From contig NZ_BSUM01000001.1 in the NCBI RefSeq assembly GCF_030161595.1, positions 3,410,001 to 3,474,000 on the forward strand: DNA of 64,000 nucleotides, written 5' to 3'. A program made the position numbers and the translations under genes. Positions 26,746-37,554 of the stretch are shown piece after piece. How positions within the stretch are numbered: the stretch's first letter is position 1; every line of letters starts with the position of its first letter. The stretch is from Litorihabitans aurantiacus (GTDB taxonomy: Bacteria > Actinomycetota > Actinomycetes > Actinomycetales > Beutenbergiaceae). The notes below the pieces were generated by a model. It did not search any database. It had not been told where the DNA came from and saw only the letters and a program-made list of their open reading frames with translations.

Positions 26746-29700
26746 GCGGCGGCGGCCGTGAGGCGGCGGAAGGCGCCGAGGTCCGCGAGGGCCTGGCCGC
26801 CGTGGGGAAGCGCGTCGTCGAGCCCGGGGGCGTGCACGACGTAGGCCGCCCACTGCGCGCGCGAGATCGCGACGTTGAGGCGGTTGCGGTTGATGAGGAA
26901 GTCGGCGCCTCGCGGGGCGTCGCGCGAGGACGAGGCGGCCAGCGTCACGATCGCGACGGCGGCCTCCTGCCCCTGGAACTTGTCCACCGTCCCGACGCGC
27001 ACCTCGGTGAGCCCGACGGCGTCGAGCTCCGCCCGTACGAGGTTGACCTGGGCGTTGTACGCCGCGACGACGAGGATCTCGCTGGTAGCGAGCGGCGAGG
27101 TCGCCGCCGCGCCCGCGTCTCCCGATCGCCAGGGCCGACCGAGCAGCGATCGCACGAGGCGCACGACGGCGGCGGCCTCCTCGGGGCTGGCCGAGGAGTT
27201 CCCGCGGTGGGGCTCGAGCACTCGGTGGAGGCCCGGAGCGACGCCCTCGAGGTGGCGCCGCCCCGTGACCTCGGCGTTCGGTTGCAGGCGACCGTCGTAG
27301 CTGAGGTCCGACACGGCCGCGCACAGCGCCGGGTGCATGCGCCAGGTGCGCTCGAGGAAGTAGCCGCGCTCGGCAGGCACGGTGGCCGCGCCGCCGGCGA
27401 TCCACGCCAGGGCCGAGGTGTCGACGGGCTCGTCGTGCGAGCCCTGGGTGACCTGCGGGAGCTGCTGCGGATCGCCCAGCAGCAGCACCCGCTGCGCGGC
27501 CGTGGCGGCGGCGACGGTGTTGGCGAGCGCGAACTGGCCGGCCTCGTCGACGACGAGCAGGTCGAGCTGCCCCTCACCGATCCGCTTGCGGTTCGTCATG
27601 TCCCAGACCGTCCCACCGATCACGCAGCCGCCCGCGGCGTGCTCGGCGAGGAATTCCGCGTGGTCGTCCTTGCGCAGCTCGGTCCACGGCGGCGGCTCGG
27701 CACCCTCGGCGGGTGCATCCCTCCGGGTCTTGCCCACCCGCGAGCCGGGCAGGCCCGCCCCGACGATCTCGTCGAGGAGGTGCTCCACGACCGCGTGGGA
27801 CTGCGCCACCACCCCGACGCGCCAGCCGAGCTCGGACACGAGACGTGCGATGACGCGTGCGCCGACGTAGGTCTTGCCGGTGCCCGGCGGGCCCTGGACA
27901 CCGAGCACCGAGTGCTCCAGCGCGGCGGTCGCGGCGGTCACCGCGGCGACGTGGTCGCCACCCACCACGGGCGGGAGGGGGTCACCGGTCGAGCCGTCGT
28001 CGAGATCGGGGAGCGGACCGAGGTGGATGCAGCGGTGCACGTCGTCAGGTGCTGCTCCGTCGGGCCCGTCCGGCCCGTCCGCCGAGTTGGGCTGCCGCAG
28101 ACGCGGGAGCGTGCGTCGGAGGATCTCGAGGGCGGGTAGTCGCAACCCGCGGAGCCTGTACAGCACCTCCGCGCGCACCGGAGGCGGTGCGTCGTCCCCG
28201 AGGCGCTCGAGGGTCGCGAGGTCGGTGCCGATCACGCGCGCGGCCAGCTCGACGAGGGCGAGGTGGATCGAGGTCGTCCGGATCGGTGGACCGGGCACGA
28301 CGGCCGACGGGACGGCTCCCGCAGCGCCGGCACCCAGTTCGGCGAAGTCCGCCGGTGCGCTCTCCCGCACCGTCCAGGAGGCGCGCGTCCCGTCGCGGGA
28401 GACGGCGACGTCGAGCATGGTGAGCGACGTCGTCGCCCACGCAGCACCGGGGTCGCGGCGCAGCCCGTCCGACTCGCTCAGGGGGTAGACGGCGAACCCG
28501 TCGCGCATCCCGGCCGGCGTGCTGCCCGCCCCCAGCAGGCCCTCGAGGCGGAGCACCCGACGGCGAGAGCGGCCCCCGCCGGACCAGTCCTCCAGCACCT
28601 CGCAGCCGACCGGGGTGTCGTCGACCACCAGCACGTCGCGCGTGTCCGCCCACCAGTCGATCGGGTGGGTGAGCCGCTCGAAGTGGGCGCGCCAGACGGG
28701 GGCGTCCTCGCGCCGGTGGTAGTCGAGCGCGGCGGCGAGCAGGGCCAGGGCGTCGGTGTCCGCGTCGGCACGCGGAGCCGGGCCGGCGACGTCGCGCAGC
28801 AGGCCGACCAGACGCTGTACCGGGGTGGGGGCGAAGGTGTCGCGAGCGGCGCCGTCGCCCCCGCCGTCAAGAACCGGCGCAACCGGCGCAACCGGAGCAA
28901 TCGGAGGGAGGACCTCGACGTCGACCCCGTCCCCACCCGCGTGCCGCCCGTGCGCCAGCGATCGCAGCCACTGCACGAGCCGCCGGGTGGAGACGCAGTC
29001 GTACCGGTTGTAGTCGGCGATGTCGGCCATCACCGCGTCGAAGGTCGCCGCGTCGCCCGCCGCGCCGGCCGCCACCCCCGCCGCGTACTGCGCCACGGAG
29101 TCGCCGCCGGTCGTCACGCCGCTCGTGTCGCGCAGCTCCCCGCCCATGTACAGCGGCTCGAGCTTCTTGATGGAGTAGCTGGCCTGCGAGACGGCGACGC
29201 CACCACGCACCACCGGGAACAGGTCGACGAGCACGCCCTCGCGCACCAGGGTCAGGACCGCCTCGAGGCCGGCGCCGTGCCGCTCCGCCAGCCGCTCCAG
29301 CGCGGCCCGCTCGTAGTTCGCGTAGTGGTAGATGTGCATGTCCGGGTACCTCGCCCGACGCCGGCGCACGTAGTCCAGGAAGTCGACGAGCGCGGCCTTC
29401 TCCTGCGCCCGGTCGTGCGCCCAGAAGGCGACGTACGGCTCGTCGTCGGACTCCTCCACGAGGCCGAAGAGGTACTCGAGCCCGCCCTCCATCCCGCCCG
29501 AGGTCGACCACATCGGGTCACCCTCGAAGTCGAAGTAGATGTCGCCGGTCGACGGCGGCGGCAGCGACCGCAGCAGCGCCGCACCCACGACCTCGACGGC
29601 CACCACGTCACCGATCGCCGCGGCCACCTCGGCCCGGTCGCCCGCCGGGGCGGCGCCGTCGGGCTCCGTCAGGAGCATCCCCGGCCCGACGGCGAAGCCC

Positions 29701-30697
29701 GCCGCCTCCGCCCGGTCGATCCGGTCGAGCTGCCCCACCTGCAGGCGTGCCTGGCGCGTCAGACGCTCCTGGATGACCGGGTTCATCCGCGGCACGGGGT
29801 GCGCGAGTGCGGCGAGGTCGGTCAGCGAGCGGACCCCCTCGCCGTAGAGCCGGGTCCGCTGCACGGCGCGGATCCCGTGCACGAGCTGCACGTCCCGCGT
29901 CCGGGCGACCTCGTTCGCGCAGTGGTCGCACCGTCCGCACGCGCGGCGGGCCGGGGCGAGATCGGGCGGGAGGGCGGCGAGCAGCGCGGGGACGCCGCTC
30001 GGATCGCGCCAGTCCTCCCAGTCGGCGGCTGCGCCCGATGCCAGGTGGGCGTCCAGCAGCGCCTCGACGAGCCGTCGCTCGCCGCGGTACACGGCCAGGA
30101 GGTCGGCCAGCGGCTGGTCGCTGCGCTCACCGTTGCCGTGGTGGACGGTCACGCGGTCCGCGACCGCGACCCCCGCGGCGAGGAGCTGGTCGGCGTAGGC
30201 CGCCATCTGGAGCAGCGCCGTCGCGCGCACCTTGTTCGTGAGCTTCGTGTCGACGACGGCGTAGACGGGTCCGTCCGCCGGGTCGCCGCCGCGCTCCTTC
30301 AGCAGGAAGTCGGCCCGGCCGTAGAACCGGCCGTCGAAGAAGGTCGCCTGGAACACGACGTCGGCGGCCGAGGCGATCGCGGCCGACGTCGCCTCGCGCG
30401 CGGGGACCAGTCCGGCGCGGAAGGCCTCGGGGCCCGTGCCGCCCTCGTCGGTGATCTCGGCGACCCCCGAGCGCCCGCGGGCTCCCACGGACCGAACTCG
30501 GCGCGGTAGTCCGTCAGTACGCGCAGCTCGTGCGCGTCACCCATGCGAGCCGCGCGATCGAGCATCGGGTCGGGCGGCACCTCGAGGACGGGGGAGCGAC
30601 CGGTCTTCTCGTCCAGCAGGCGGAGCAGCTGGAACGGGCAGGAGGCGCGCGTGATGTCGGTCGGTGAGTAGACCACCACGCCGTCCAGCAGGAACAT
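26694..30697 (-). CDS. TM0106-type RecB-like nuclease fused to Dna2/NAM7-type helicase (frameshifted)
   Basis: Read across one lost base at 30479-30481, the protein is about 1,334 aa. The N-terminus (MFLLDGVVVYSPTDITRASCPFQLLRL) is typical of the family. A RecB-like nuclease region carries YAVVDTKLTNKVRATALLQMAAYAD and a possible metal cluster CGRCDHC. A middle RNase-H-like region has DIYFDFEGDP and DYNRYDCVSTRRL. The C-terminal superfamily 1 helicase has Walker A GPPGTGKT, Walker B VVDEAGQ, GDPQQLPQV and FQGQEA...NVAISRA. It is likely a DNA or RNA repair/processing enzyme; the substrate is not known. The last residues (SPTLRESFTDPPRELS) are encoded by the 22-nt repeat array. Confidence 0.82.
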
Positions 30698-30800
30698 CGC
30701 ACCCCCAGGGATCTCGGTGCTGACGAGGCTACGGGCAGGCACCGACATCCGCCCCGGCGACCGGGCGTCGGGCGCCTCGTGACGGGGTGCCCGCCGCTCA

Positions 30801-30898
30801 CGGACGCCGGGTGCGGGACGCCGCTCGCCGGACGCCGGACGCCGGACGCCGGACGCCGGGTCCCGGGCGCCAGGTGCCAGGCGCCGAGTGCGGCGGCG
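30801..30898. repeat. GGACGCC short tandem repeat
   Basis: GGACGCC recurs at 30802, 30816, 30830, 30837, 30844 and 30851, in steps of 7 or 14, then grades into GGCGCCAGGTGCCAGGCGCC. On the minus strand this resembles the GCACTCGGCAC-type filler of the element at 7694. It lies 5' of the helicase gene. Confidence 0.7.
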
Positions 30899-30947
30899 CT
30901 GGCGAGGAGGTTCACCGGCTTCGCCCCTCGCCCGGGCGGCGACGCGC

Positions 30948-31275
30948 TCGCTCGTGACGGCAACGCCCTCGCCCACGACGGCAACGCCCTCGCCTACGAC
31001 GGCGGTCCACGCCTAGAACACCGACCGAGGAGCCGGCTCAGCTCCTCGCTGTGAGCGGCTGGGGCCTCGCCCACAGCGGCTGGTGGCGACCCCCGCTGGC
31101 GGGAATCTGGCGTTTGCGCAGGTCAGAGCGTTGAGCCGGGGGTCTCGCGCGGACACCGCCACCGTCAGCCGCTGTCAGCGAGACCCAGCCGCTCACAGCG
31201 AGGGGGTGGCGGCTCGGTGTCCGAGGGGCGGACCGCCGTCGTGAGCGAGGTCGACGCCGTCGTCAGCGAGGGGTG
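30948..31275. repeat. 21-nt mosaic inverted-repeat element, copy 1
   Basis: Left side: CCCTCGCCCACGACGGCAA-type units with 21-nt spacing. Right side: the inverted form, GCCGTCGTGAGCGAGG. The middle includes AGCGGCTGGTGGCG and CAGCCGCTGTCAGCGAGAC. The same left, middle and right blocks recur in the same order at 41690-42240. The non-coding interval 30698-31475 holds only this and the two flanking tandem repeats. Confidence 0.75.
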
Positions 31276-31284
31276 GGGCGTCCC

Positions 31285-31412
31285 GTCCCCGCCCGGCCGC
31301 CCATCCGTCCCCGCCCGGCCGCCCATCCCTACCCGCCCGGCCGCCCGACCCTCCCCGCCCGGCCGCCCGACCCTCCCCGCCCGGCCGCCCGACCCTTCCC
31401 GCCCGGCCGCCC
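31285..31412. repeat. 22-nt GC-rich tandem repeat, six units
   Basis: GCCCGGCCGCCC starts at 31291, 31313, 31335, 31357, 31379 and 31401, exactly 22 nt apart, with CCTCCCC-type linkers. It ends about 65 nt before the ferritin-VIT gene. Confidence 0.9.
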
Positions 31413-31475
31413 GAGCCCCGGAATTCGGCCACCCGACACGTTGCACGGCCACCGGTGCGCGGGAAAGGATGCCCC

Positions 31476-32534
31476 GTGCCCACCCCCGCAGACCTCCGCC
31501 GCTGGCGCGCCTATCTCGCGGACGAGCGCGCCGAGGCCGCCGTCTACCGCGACCTCGCGAGCCGTCGCGACGGCGAGGAGCGCGCCATCCTCCTCGAGCT
31601 CGCCGAGGCCGAGCGCCGCCACGAGCAGCACTGGCTCGACCTCCTGGGCGACGACGTCGGCAAGCCCCGCAGGGGCGCCCTCCGCACCCGCTGGCTCGGC
31701 TTCCTCGCGCGCCGGCTCGGCTCGGTCTTCGTCCTCGCCCTCGCGCAGCGGGCCGAGGCGCGCGCCGTCTACGCCGACGAGCGCGACGCCACCCCGCAGA
31801 TGGTCGCCGACGAGCGCATCCACGAGGAGGTCGTCCGCTCCCTCGCCGCGCGAGGCCGCGCCCAGCTCTCGGGCTCGTTCCGCGCCGCCGTCTTCGGCAT
31901 GAACGACGGCCTCGTCTCCAACCTGGCCCTCGTGCTCGGGATCGGGGCGACGGGCGTGGGCACCGGCGTCGTGCTCGCGACCGGGATCGCCGGCCTCCTC
32001 GCCGGCGCCCTGTCGATGGGGGCGGGGGAGTACGTCTCGGTGCGCAGCCAGCGCGAGCTGCTCGAGGCCTCGACGCCGGATCCCCAGACCCGCACCGCCT
32101 TCCCGCACCTCGACATCGAGGCCAACGAGCTCGCCCTGGTCTACCGCGCGCGCGGCGAGAGCCCGGACGAGGCGGCCGAGCACGCACAGCGCTCCATCCG
32201 CTCCTACCGTCCCGACCAGATCCAGCCGCGCCGCGCGCACGGCGAGTTCGAGGAGATCGGCAGCGCGTGGGGCGCGGCGCTCGCGAGCTTCGGCCTCTTC
32301 TCCGGCGGCGCCATCATTCCCGTGCTCCCCTACCTCCTCGGCCTGTCGGGCACGACGGCGGTGCTCGTCTCCGCCGCGCTCGTGGGGCTCGCGCTCCTGG
32401 TCACCGGCGCGATCGTCGGCATCCTCTCGGGCGGGCCGCCCCTGCGCCGCGCCCTGCGCCAGCTGGCCATCGGGTGGGGTGCGGCCGCGGCGACCTACGC
32501 GCTCGGGCTGGCGTTCGGCGCGAACGTCGCGTGA
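31476..32534 (+). CDS. Ferritin-like/VIT1-CCC1 membrane fusion protein (MbfA-like iron/manganese exporter)
   Basis: The product is 352 aa. The first ~130 residues form a rubrerythrin/ferritin-like four-helix domain with di-iron motifs (EAERRHEQHW and DERIHEE, the ExxH pattern). The rest is a VIT1/CCC1 transporter domain: GSFRAAVFGMNDGLVSNLALVLGI, GALSMGAGEYVSVRSQRE and several C-terminal helices. Characterised fusions of this layout (MbfA) export iron or protect against peroxide. The GTG at 31476 follows GAAAGGA and is preferred over an upstream ATG that lacks a site. It stands alone downstream of the tandem repeats. Confidence 0.83.
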   Translation: MPTPADLRRWRAYLADERAEAAVYRDLASRRDGEERAILLELAEAERRHEQHWLDLLGDDVGKPRRGALRTRWLGFLARRLGSVFVLALAQRAEARAVYADERDATPQMVADERIHEEVVRSLAARGRAQLSGSFRAAVFGMNDGLVSNLALVLGIGATGVGTGVVLATGIAGLLAGALSMGAGEYVSVRSQRELLEASTPDPQTRTAFPHLDIEANELALVYRARGESPDEAAEHAQRSIRSYRPDQIQPRRAHGEFEEIGSAWGAALASFGLFSGGAIIPVLPYLLGLSGTTAVLVSAALVGLALLVTGAIVGILSGGPPLRRALRQLAIGWGAAAATYALGLAFGANVA

Positions 32535-32586
32535 CCCAGGGCGCCGCGCGGCGCAAGATCTCGCCCGCCCGGCACACTCTCCAGCC

Positions 32587-33519
32587 ATGAGGCACCCAGG
32601 CCCGCGCATCCCCGCCCGCGTCCTCCCGGCGGCGCTCGCCGTCGTGCTCACCGCGACGGCGCTCGCCGCGTGCCGGCAGGACGTCGCGCCCCCAACGGGC
32701 GCCGACGCCGTCTGCGGCGACCCCGTCGCGGCCGACGACGTCACGCTGGAGGGTCTCGCGGAGGCGGACGTCCTCCTGGTCGAGTCCTCGCTCGGGCTCA
32801 CCGACACGGTCGTGTACGACGACGGTCGCGTCGCCGTCGTCGGCCGCACCGCGGGCGAGTGGTCGCGCGGCGTCGCTGGGATGCAGGGGGGCGACGGCGA
32901 GGCGGCGGTCGGTCGCGACGGCGACCGCTCCGGCGGCCTGACGACGACCGTCACCGCCGTCGGGACGGTCCCGCCGTCGGGCGGGCACGCGTCGAGGCGC
33001 GAGCAGCCGGCGGCGGGCACCGTCGTCGTCCCCGCGCTCGCGTGGATGCCGCACCCCGAGTCGCCGTTGCTGCTCGTGGGGCGGCTGCCGGACTGCGCGC
33101 TCGACGACCTGGCGCGCCTCGCGGCGGACCTGCGTGACGTCGTCGAGCGCACGAACGGCGACCTCGGGAGCCCGATGGTGACCGACATGGTCAGCACCCG
33201 CCTCGACTACCGCGGGGACGCAGCCGTGAACGTCTCGGCGTACGCGCTCGGGTTCGACGACGACCTCCGCCGCGAGCAGCGCGAGGGTCGGGCGTTCATG
33301 CGGGCCATGCAGGACGTCGTCGTCGCCAACCTGCCCGACGTCGTCGAGGTCGAGCCGGAGGCGTTCGAGCGGTACCCCTCGCCGTCGGCGGACTGCGAGG
33401 CGATCACCGACCCGGAGGAGGTCGCCGCGATCCTCGCGATCGACCGCGACGCCGACGACGCCGACCTCGACCCGCTCGCCGCGCGCCCGGTCCCCGCGGG
33501 GATCGTCCCCTGCGGGTGA
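32587..33519 (+). CDS. Hypothetical lipoprotein
   Basis: The product is 310 aa with a lipoprotein signal (VVLTATALAACRQD; Cys about residue 29). The rest is acidic with no motif I recognise. Cysteines at VCGDP, DCALDD, DCEAITD and the very C-terminal VPCG could form disulfides. A Gly/Ser/Arg-rich loop (about residues 95-140) breaks the sequence. It lies about 50 nt after the VIT fusion gene in the same direction and could be cotranscribed with it. It is convergent with the GH42 gene, 30 nt away. Confidence 0.7.
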   Translation: MRHPGPRIPARVLPAALAVVLTATALAACRQDVAPPTGADAVCGDPVAADDVTLEGLAEADVLLVESSLGLTDTVVYDDGRVAVVGRTAGEWSRGVAGMQGGDGEAAVGRDGDRSGGLTTTVTAVGTVPPSGGHASRREQPAAGTVVVPALAWMPHPESPLLLVGRLPDCALDDLARLAADLRDVVERTNGDLGSPMVTDMVSTRLDYRGDAAVNVSAYALGFDDDLRREQREGRAFMRAMQDVVVANLPDVVEVEPEAFERYPSPSADCEAITDPEEVAAILAIDRDADDADLDPLAARPVPAGIVPCG

Positions 33520-33549
33520 CCGGACGCGCGGCGCCTCAGCCCTTCGTGC

Positions 33550-35663
33550 TCAACGCACCTCTCGCAGCACCCGGACGTCCCACGCGCCGAGCTCGAGGAC
33601 CGATCCGGCGGCCAGCGTCTCGCCCCCGAGCAGGTCGACGACCTCGACCGGCAGCGTGAACGTCGAGGCGTCCCAGGACCAGTTGTGCACGAACCGCAGC
33701 TGCTCGCCGGCGGCGTTGCGCGCGCCGTGCGAGGTCTGGGTCTCCGCCTGCGGCCGCCAGCCCGCATCGACCCCGGAGGTCTGCGCGGCCCACGCCAGCA
33801 CCGCGCGGCCGAGCTCGGCGTCGGGCACCGTGCCCACGTACGTCACGCGACCCGCGCCGCTCGTGTGCGTGGTGACGGCGGGCCAGCGCCCGAAGTGCGG
33901 GTGCCGGTAGGTCGCGAGCACCTGCGCGCCCGTGGTCTGCAGGCCGTCGACCCACGCCGTCGCGTGCGCCCCCGGGCCCAGCGGCAGCGCGTCGGACCCG
34001 ACGACCTCGAGCGGCTGCGTCAGGCTCGAGAACTCGTCGTACCAGACGCCGGCCGCCTCGTGCAGGTGCGAGGGCTTGCGGTCGGGACGCGCGCGCGCCT
34101 CCTCGTCCTCGTACCCGGTGCGGATGCCGAGCACGAGGTGCCCGCCCGCCTGCGCGTAGCGGCGCAGCCAGTCGAGCTGGGCGTCGTCGAGGATCGTGAG
34201 TCCCGCGGCCACGAGCACCGGCTGGGAGGCGACGACGTCGGCGGGCTCGCGCTCGACGAGCTGCTCCGGGTGCAGCACCCGGACGCCGAGCCCGGCGTCG
34301 AACGCGCCGCGGTAGAACGCGTCCGCGATCCGCTGGAACGTGCGCGGGTCGCCCTCGCCGTCGGGCGTCGCGAGCTGCGGGAAGTCGGCGAGCGCCCACT
34401 TGGTGGGGTCGGAGAAGACCAGACCGACGGGCGCGTCGGGCACGAGGCCGGTGACGGCGGTGCCGGCGGTGCGGAGCTCACCGCCCAGCTGCGCGATCTG
34501 CTCGTAGACGCGGCCGGGTTCGAGGGAGTGGGGGAGCACCCCGCCCCAGTAGGTCTCGGCGCCGTAGGGGAGCGTGTGCCAGTGCCAGTACTCGATCATC
34601 GCGGCGCCGCGCGCGACGAGCGCCCAGGCCGCCTGCCGCCACTGGCCGTCGTAGGCCGTCTCGTGGACCCACTGGTGCGCGATCGCCGTCGCGTTCGTCT
34701 CGGTCACGAGGAACGGCGCCTGCTTGGAGCCGTACATCCGGTCGGCCGACTGGAAGAGCGCCCAGGTGCCCCCGGTCATCCAGGCCTGCGAACCCTCGGT
34801 CGCCGCGGGCAGGGCCAGGTGGTCCTGCATCCGGTAGTAGGCGTTACCGGAGGTGACGTCGAGCCGGCGCGTCATCGCCTCGTCCTCGACGGCGGGGCGC
34901 TCGTAGGCGATGCACGTCGTGACGAACTGGTCGTCCCGCGCGTACTCGCGCACGACGTCGGCCTGCCAGCCGATGAAGTCGGTCGTCAGGGACGCCTGGA
35001 ACCGCCGCCACGCGAGCGCGTACTGCGGCTGGGCGTTGCCGTGGGGCGTCCACAGGTCGGCCCAGGTCGAGAGCCGGTGGGACCAGTAGGTCAGGCCCCA
35101 CTGCTCGTTGAGCTCCTCGACCGTGCCGTAGCGGTGGCGCAGGTGGTCGACGAACCGCTGGAAGACCTGCGGGTTGTGGAAGATCTCGTTACCCGGCTCG
35201 TTGTCGACCTGGAAGCCGACGACGGCGGGGTGGTCGGCGTAGCGCGCGGCGATCGCGCGGATGATCCGCTCGGCGTGGAGGAGGAAGCCGGGGTGGCTGT
35301 AGTCGATCTCCTGCCGGTGGCCCCAGCCCATCTGCTCGCCGTTGCTGCGGCGCACGTTGATCTCGGGGTAGAGCCGCGCGAGCCACATCGGGGCGGCGTA
35401 GGTCGGGGTGCCGAGGACGACGCGGATGCCGCGCTCGTGCGCCGCGTCCAGCACCGGCGCGAGCCACTCGAGGTCGAAGCGCCCGGGCTCGGGCTCCCAC
35501 GTGGACCACACGGACTCACCGACGCGGATCACGGTGAACCCGGCGGCCACCATGAGGTCGAGATCCTCCGCGATGCGGGGCCCCGCTCGCGCGGGTGGTA
35601 CTCGTGGTAGTAGGCGGCGCCGAAGAGCACGCCCTCGGACAGGTGCTGCAGGGGGTGGGACAT
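33550..35663 (-). CDS. GH42 beta-galactosidase (frameshift near the N-terminus)
   Basis: The start at 35663 (MSHPLQHLSEGVLFGAAYYH, with an AGAAGGGA site) is in another frame from the body. A base lost at the GGGGCCCC tract at 35577-35584 rebuilds YYHEYHPRERGPRIAEDLDLM. The total is about 704 aa, normal for GH42. The acid/base Glu is in FQVDNEPGNE and the nucleophile Glu in FLVTETNATA. A trimerisation-type domain (LTILDDAQLDWLRRYAQAGG) and a C-terminal beta-domain follow. It likely cleaves galactosides brought in by the adjacent importer; no secretion signal is visible, so it should be cytoplasmic. It is the last gene of the LacI-controlled unit. Confidence 0.88.
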
Positions 35664-35704
35664 GGTTCCCTTCTGGGGTTGCCGGGTGGTCTCGCGATGC
35701 CTGC

Positions 35705-36612
35705 TCAGCCCTTGACGGCGCCCGCGGACAGGCCGTCGAGGAGCTGCTTGCGCAGCAGGAAGAAGACGAGGATGGTCGGGACGGAGGCGAGCACGGCCCC
35801 GGCCATCACGAGGTCGAAGGACCGATTCTCCGCGCTGAACAGCACGTTGAGGCCCAGCGGCAGCGTGAACTGGTTCGTGTCGGAGACGATGACCAGCGGC
35901 CACAGGAAGCTGTTGTAGGTCTGCAGGAAGCCCCACACCCCCAGCGCGCCGAGGGCGGGCGCAGCAGCGGCAGCACGATGCGCCAGAAGATGCCGAACTC
36001 CGTCGCGCCGTCGATGCGCGCGGCCTCGATGACCTCGTCGGGCACGCCCTGCACGATGAACTGCTGCATGAGGAAGATGCCGAACGCGGGCGCCACCCAC
36101 GGCACCACGAGCGCGAACCAGGGCGTCGAGAGCCCCGACTTCACCACGAGGATGAACAGCGGCACGAGGATGACGGCGAACGGGATGGACAGCGAGCTGA
36201 ACATCACGGTGAACAGCACCTGCCGCCCGCGGAAGCGGAACTTCGCGAACCCGTAGCCGGCCAGCGCGCACACGAAGACCGATACGACGGTCGCGAGGGT
36301 CGCGGTGCCGACGCTCATCGCGAACCAGTTCCAGAACGGCTGGGTCGAGAGGAGGGAGTCGTAGCTGGCGGTCGTGGCGGGGTCGGGGATCGGCGTCAGC
36401 GAGAAGATGTCACCGCGCTCCTTGAACGAACCGGACAGCGCCCAGCCGAGCGGGAACACGAAGACCGCGAGCAGCGCGATCAGCGTGGCGTAGAGCAGGC
36501 CGCGGCGGGCCCGGGCGGCGGGACGCGTGCGACCGGCGCGGGCGGGGCGACGGCGCGCGGGCGTTCCCGGGGCCACGGTCGCGGGGGCCGGTGCGGTGGA
36601 CGTGGTGCTCAT
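35705..36612 (-). CDS. Sugar ABC transporter permease, MalG type (frameshifted)
   Basis: Read across one lost base at 35957-35959, this is about 302 aa. The first ~35 residues are a basic cytosolic tail; six helices follow. The EAA loop is EAARIDGATEFGIFWRIVLP. The shift falls just after it and restores LLRPALGALGVWGFLQTYNSFLWPLV, a normal family sequence. The C-terminus LLDGLSAGAVKG is intact. It overlaps the upstream permease gene by one base (TGATG). It imports a sugar, presumably a galactoside, together with the next two genes. Confidence 0.85.
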
Positions 36613-37553
36613 CAGGCCCTCCCGATGTCGAGGATGCGGTTGAGGACGCGGCTGACGGCGAAGACGACGACGAACAGGACGACACCGGCCGCGGCGGCGT
36701 ACCCGAACTGCTGCCGCTCGAACGCGGCGCGGTAGACGAACATCGACACGCTCAGCGTCGCCTCGCCCGGACCGCCCCGCGTGAGCAGGTACGGCTCGTC
36801 GAAGAGCTGCGCGGCCGCGATGAAGGAGGTCACGAACACGAACGCGGTCACCGGGCGGATGGCCGGGAGCGTGACGGTCTGGAACCGGCGGAGGGGACCT
36901 GCGCCGTCGAGCTCGGCGGCCTCGTACAGCTCGGCGGGCACGTTCTGCAGCGCGGCGAGGAAGAAGATCGTGAGGTAGCCGACCCAGCGCCAGACGATCA
37001 CGAAGCTCAGCGCGAGCCGCGCGAGGGTGGGATCAGCCAGCCAGTCCAGGGGCGGTGTCCCGAACAGCGCGAACAGCACCGAGTTCACGGCGCCGAAGTC
37101 GGTGTCGAGCATCATCCCGAACACCAGCGCGATCACGATGGGCGAGAGCACCATCGGGATGAAGAACGTGACGCGGAAGAGGTCGCGCAGTCGCAGCCCC
37201 TTGGTGTTGAGCGCCTGGGCGATGAGGAGCGCACCGGGCACGACGATCACCAGCGCGACGGCGACGTACAGCGCCGTGTTGGCGAACGCCGTCCGGAAGC
37301 TCGTGTCGGACGCGAGGTCGACGTAGTTGACGAGCCCCACGAACCGCGGGCTGCCGAGGCCGACCCACTCCGTCAGGCTCAGGTACAGCGCCGCGCCGAT
37401 CGGCGCGATCATGAAGAACGCGTACAGGACGTAGAAGGGCGCGATGAACGCGTAGGGCGCGCGGCCCCCGGCGTTCGAGGCCCGACGGCGGGGCGCGGGC
37501 GTGCGGCCCGGCGAGACCGGGGCGGGGGGTGCGTGCTCGGTGGTGACGGTCAT
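36612..37553 (-). CDS. Sugar ABC transporter permease, MalF type
   Basis: The product is 313 aa when started at 37553 (MTVTTEHAPPAPV), just after the binding-protein stop; a longer in-frame start would overlap that gene. It has six helices, the segment DEPYLLTRGGPGEAT, and an EAA-like loop ELYEAAELDGAGPLRRFQTVTLP. It forms the membrane channel with the MalG-type subunit. No ATPase gene is present in the cluster, so a shared one is expected. Confidence 0.88.
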   Translation of the reverse strand: MTVTTEHAPPAPVSPGRTPAPRRRASNAGGRAPYAFIAPFYVLYAFFMIAPIGAALYLSLTEWVGLGSPRFVGLVNYVDLASDTSFRTAFANTALYVAVALVIVVPGALLIAQALNTKGLRLRDLFRVTFFIPMVLSPIVIALVFGMMLDTDFGAVNSVLFALFGTPPLDWLADPTLARLALSFVIVWRWVGYLTIFFLAALQNVPAELYEAAELDGAGPLRRFQTVTLPAIRPVTAFVFVTSFIAAAQLFDEPYLLTRGGPGEATLSVSMFVYRAAFERQQFGYAAAAGVVLFVVVFAVSRVLNRILDIGRA

Positions 37554-37554
37554 G

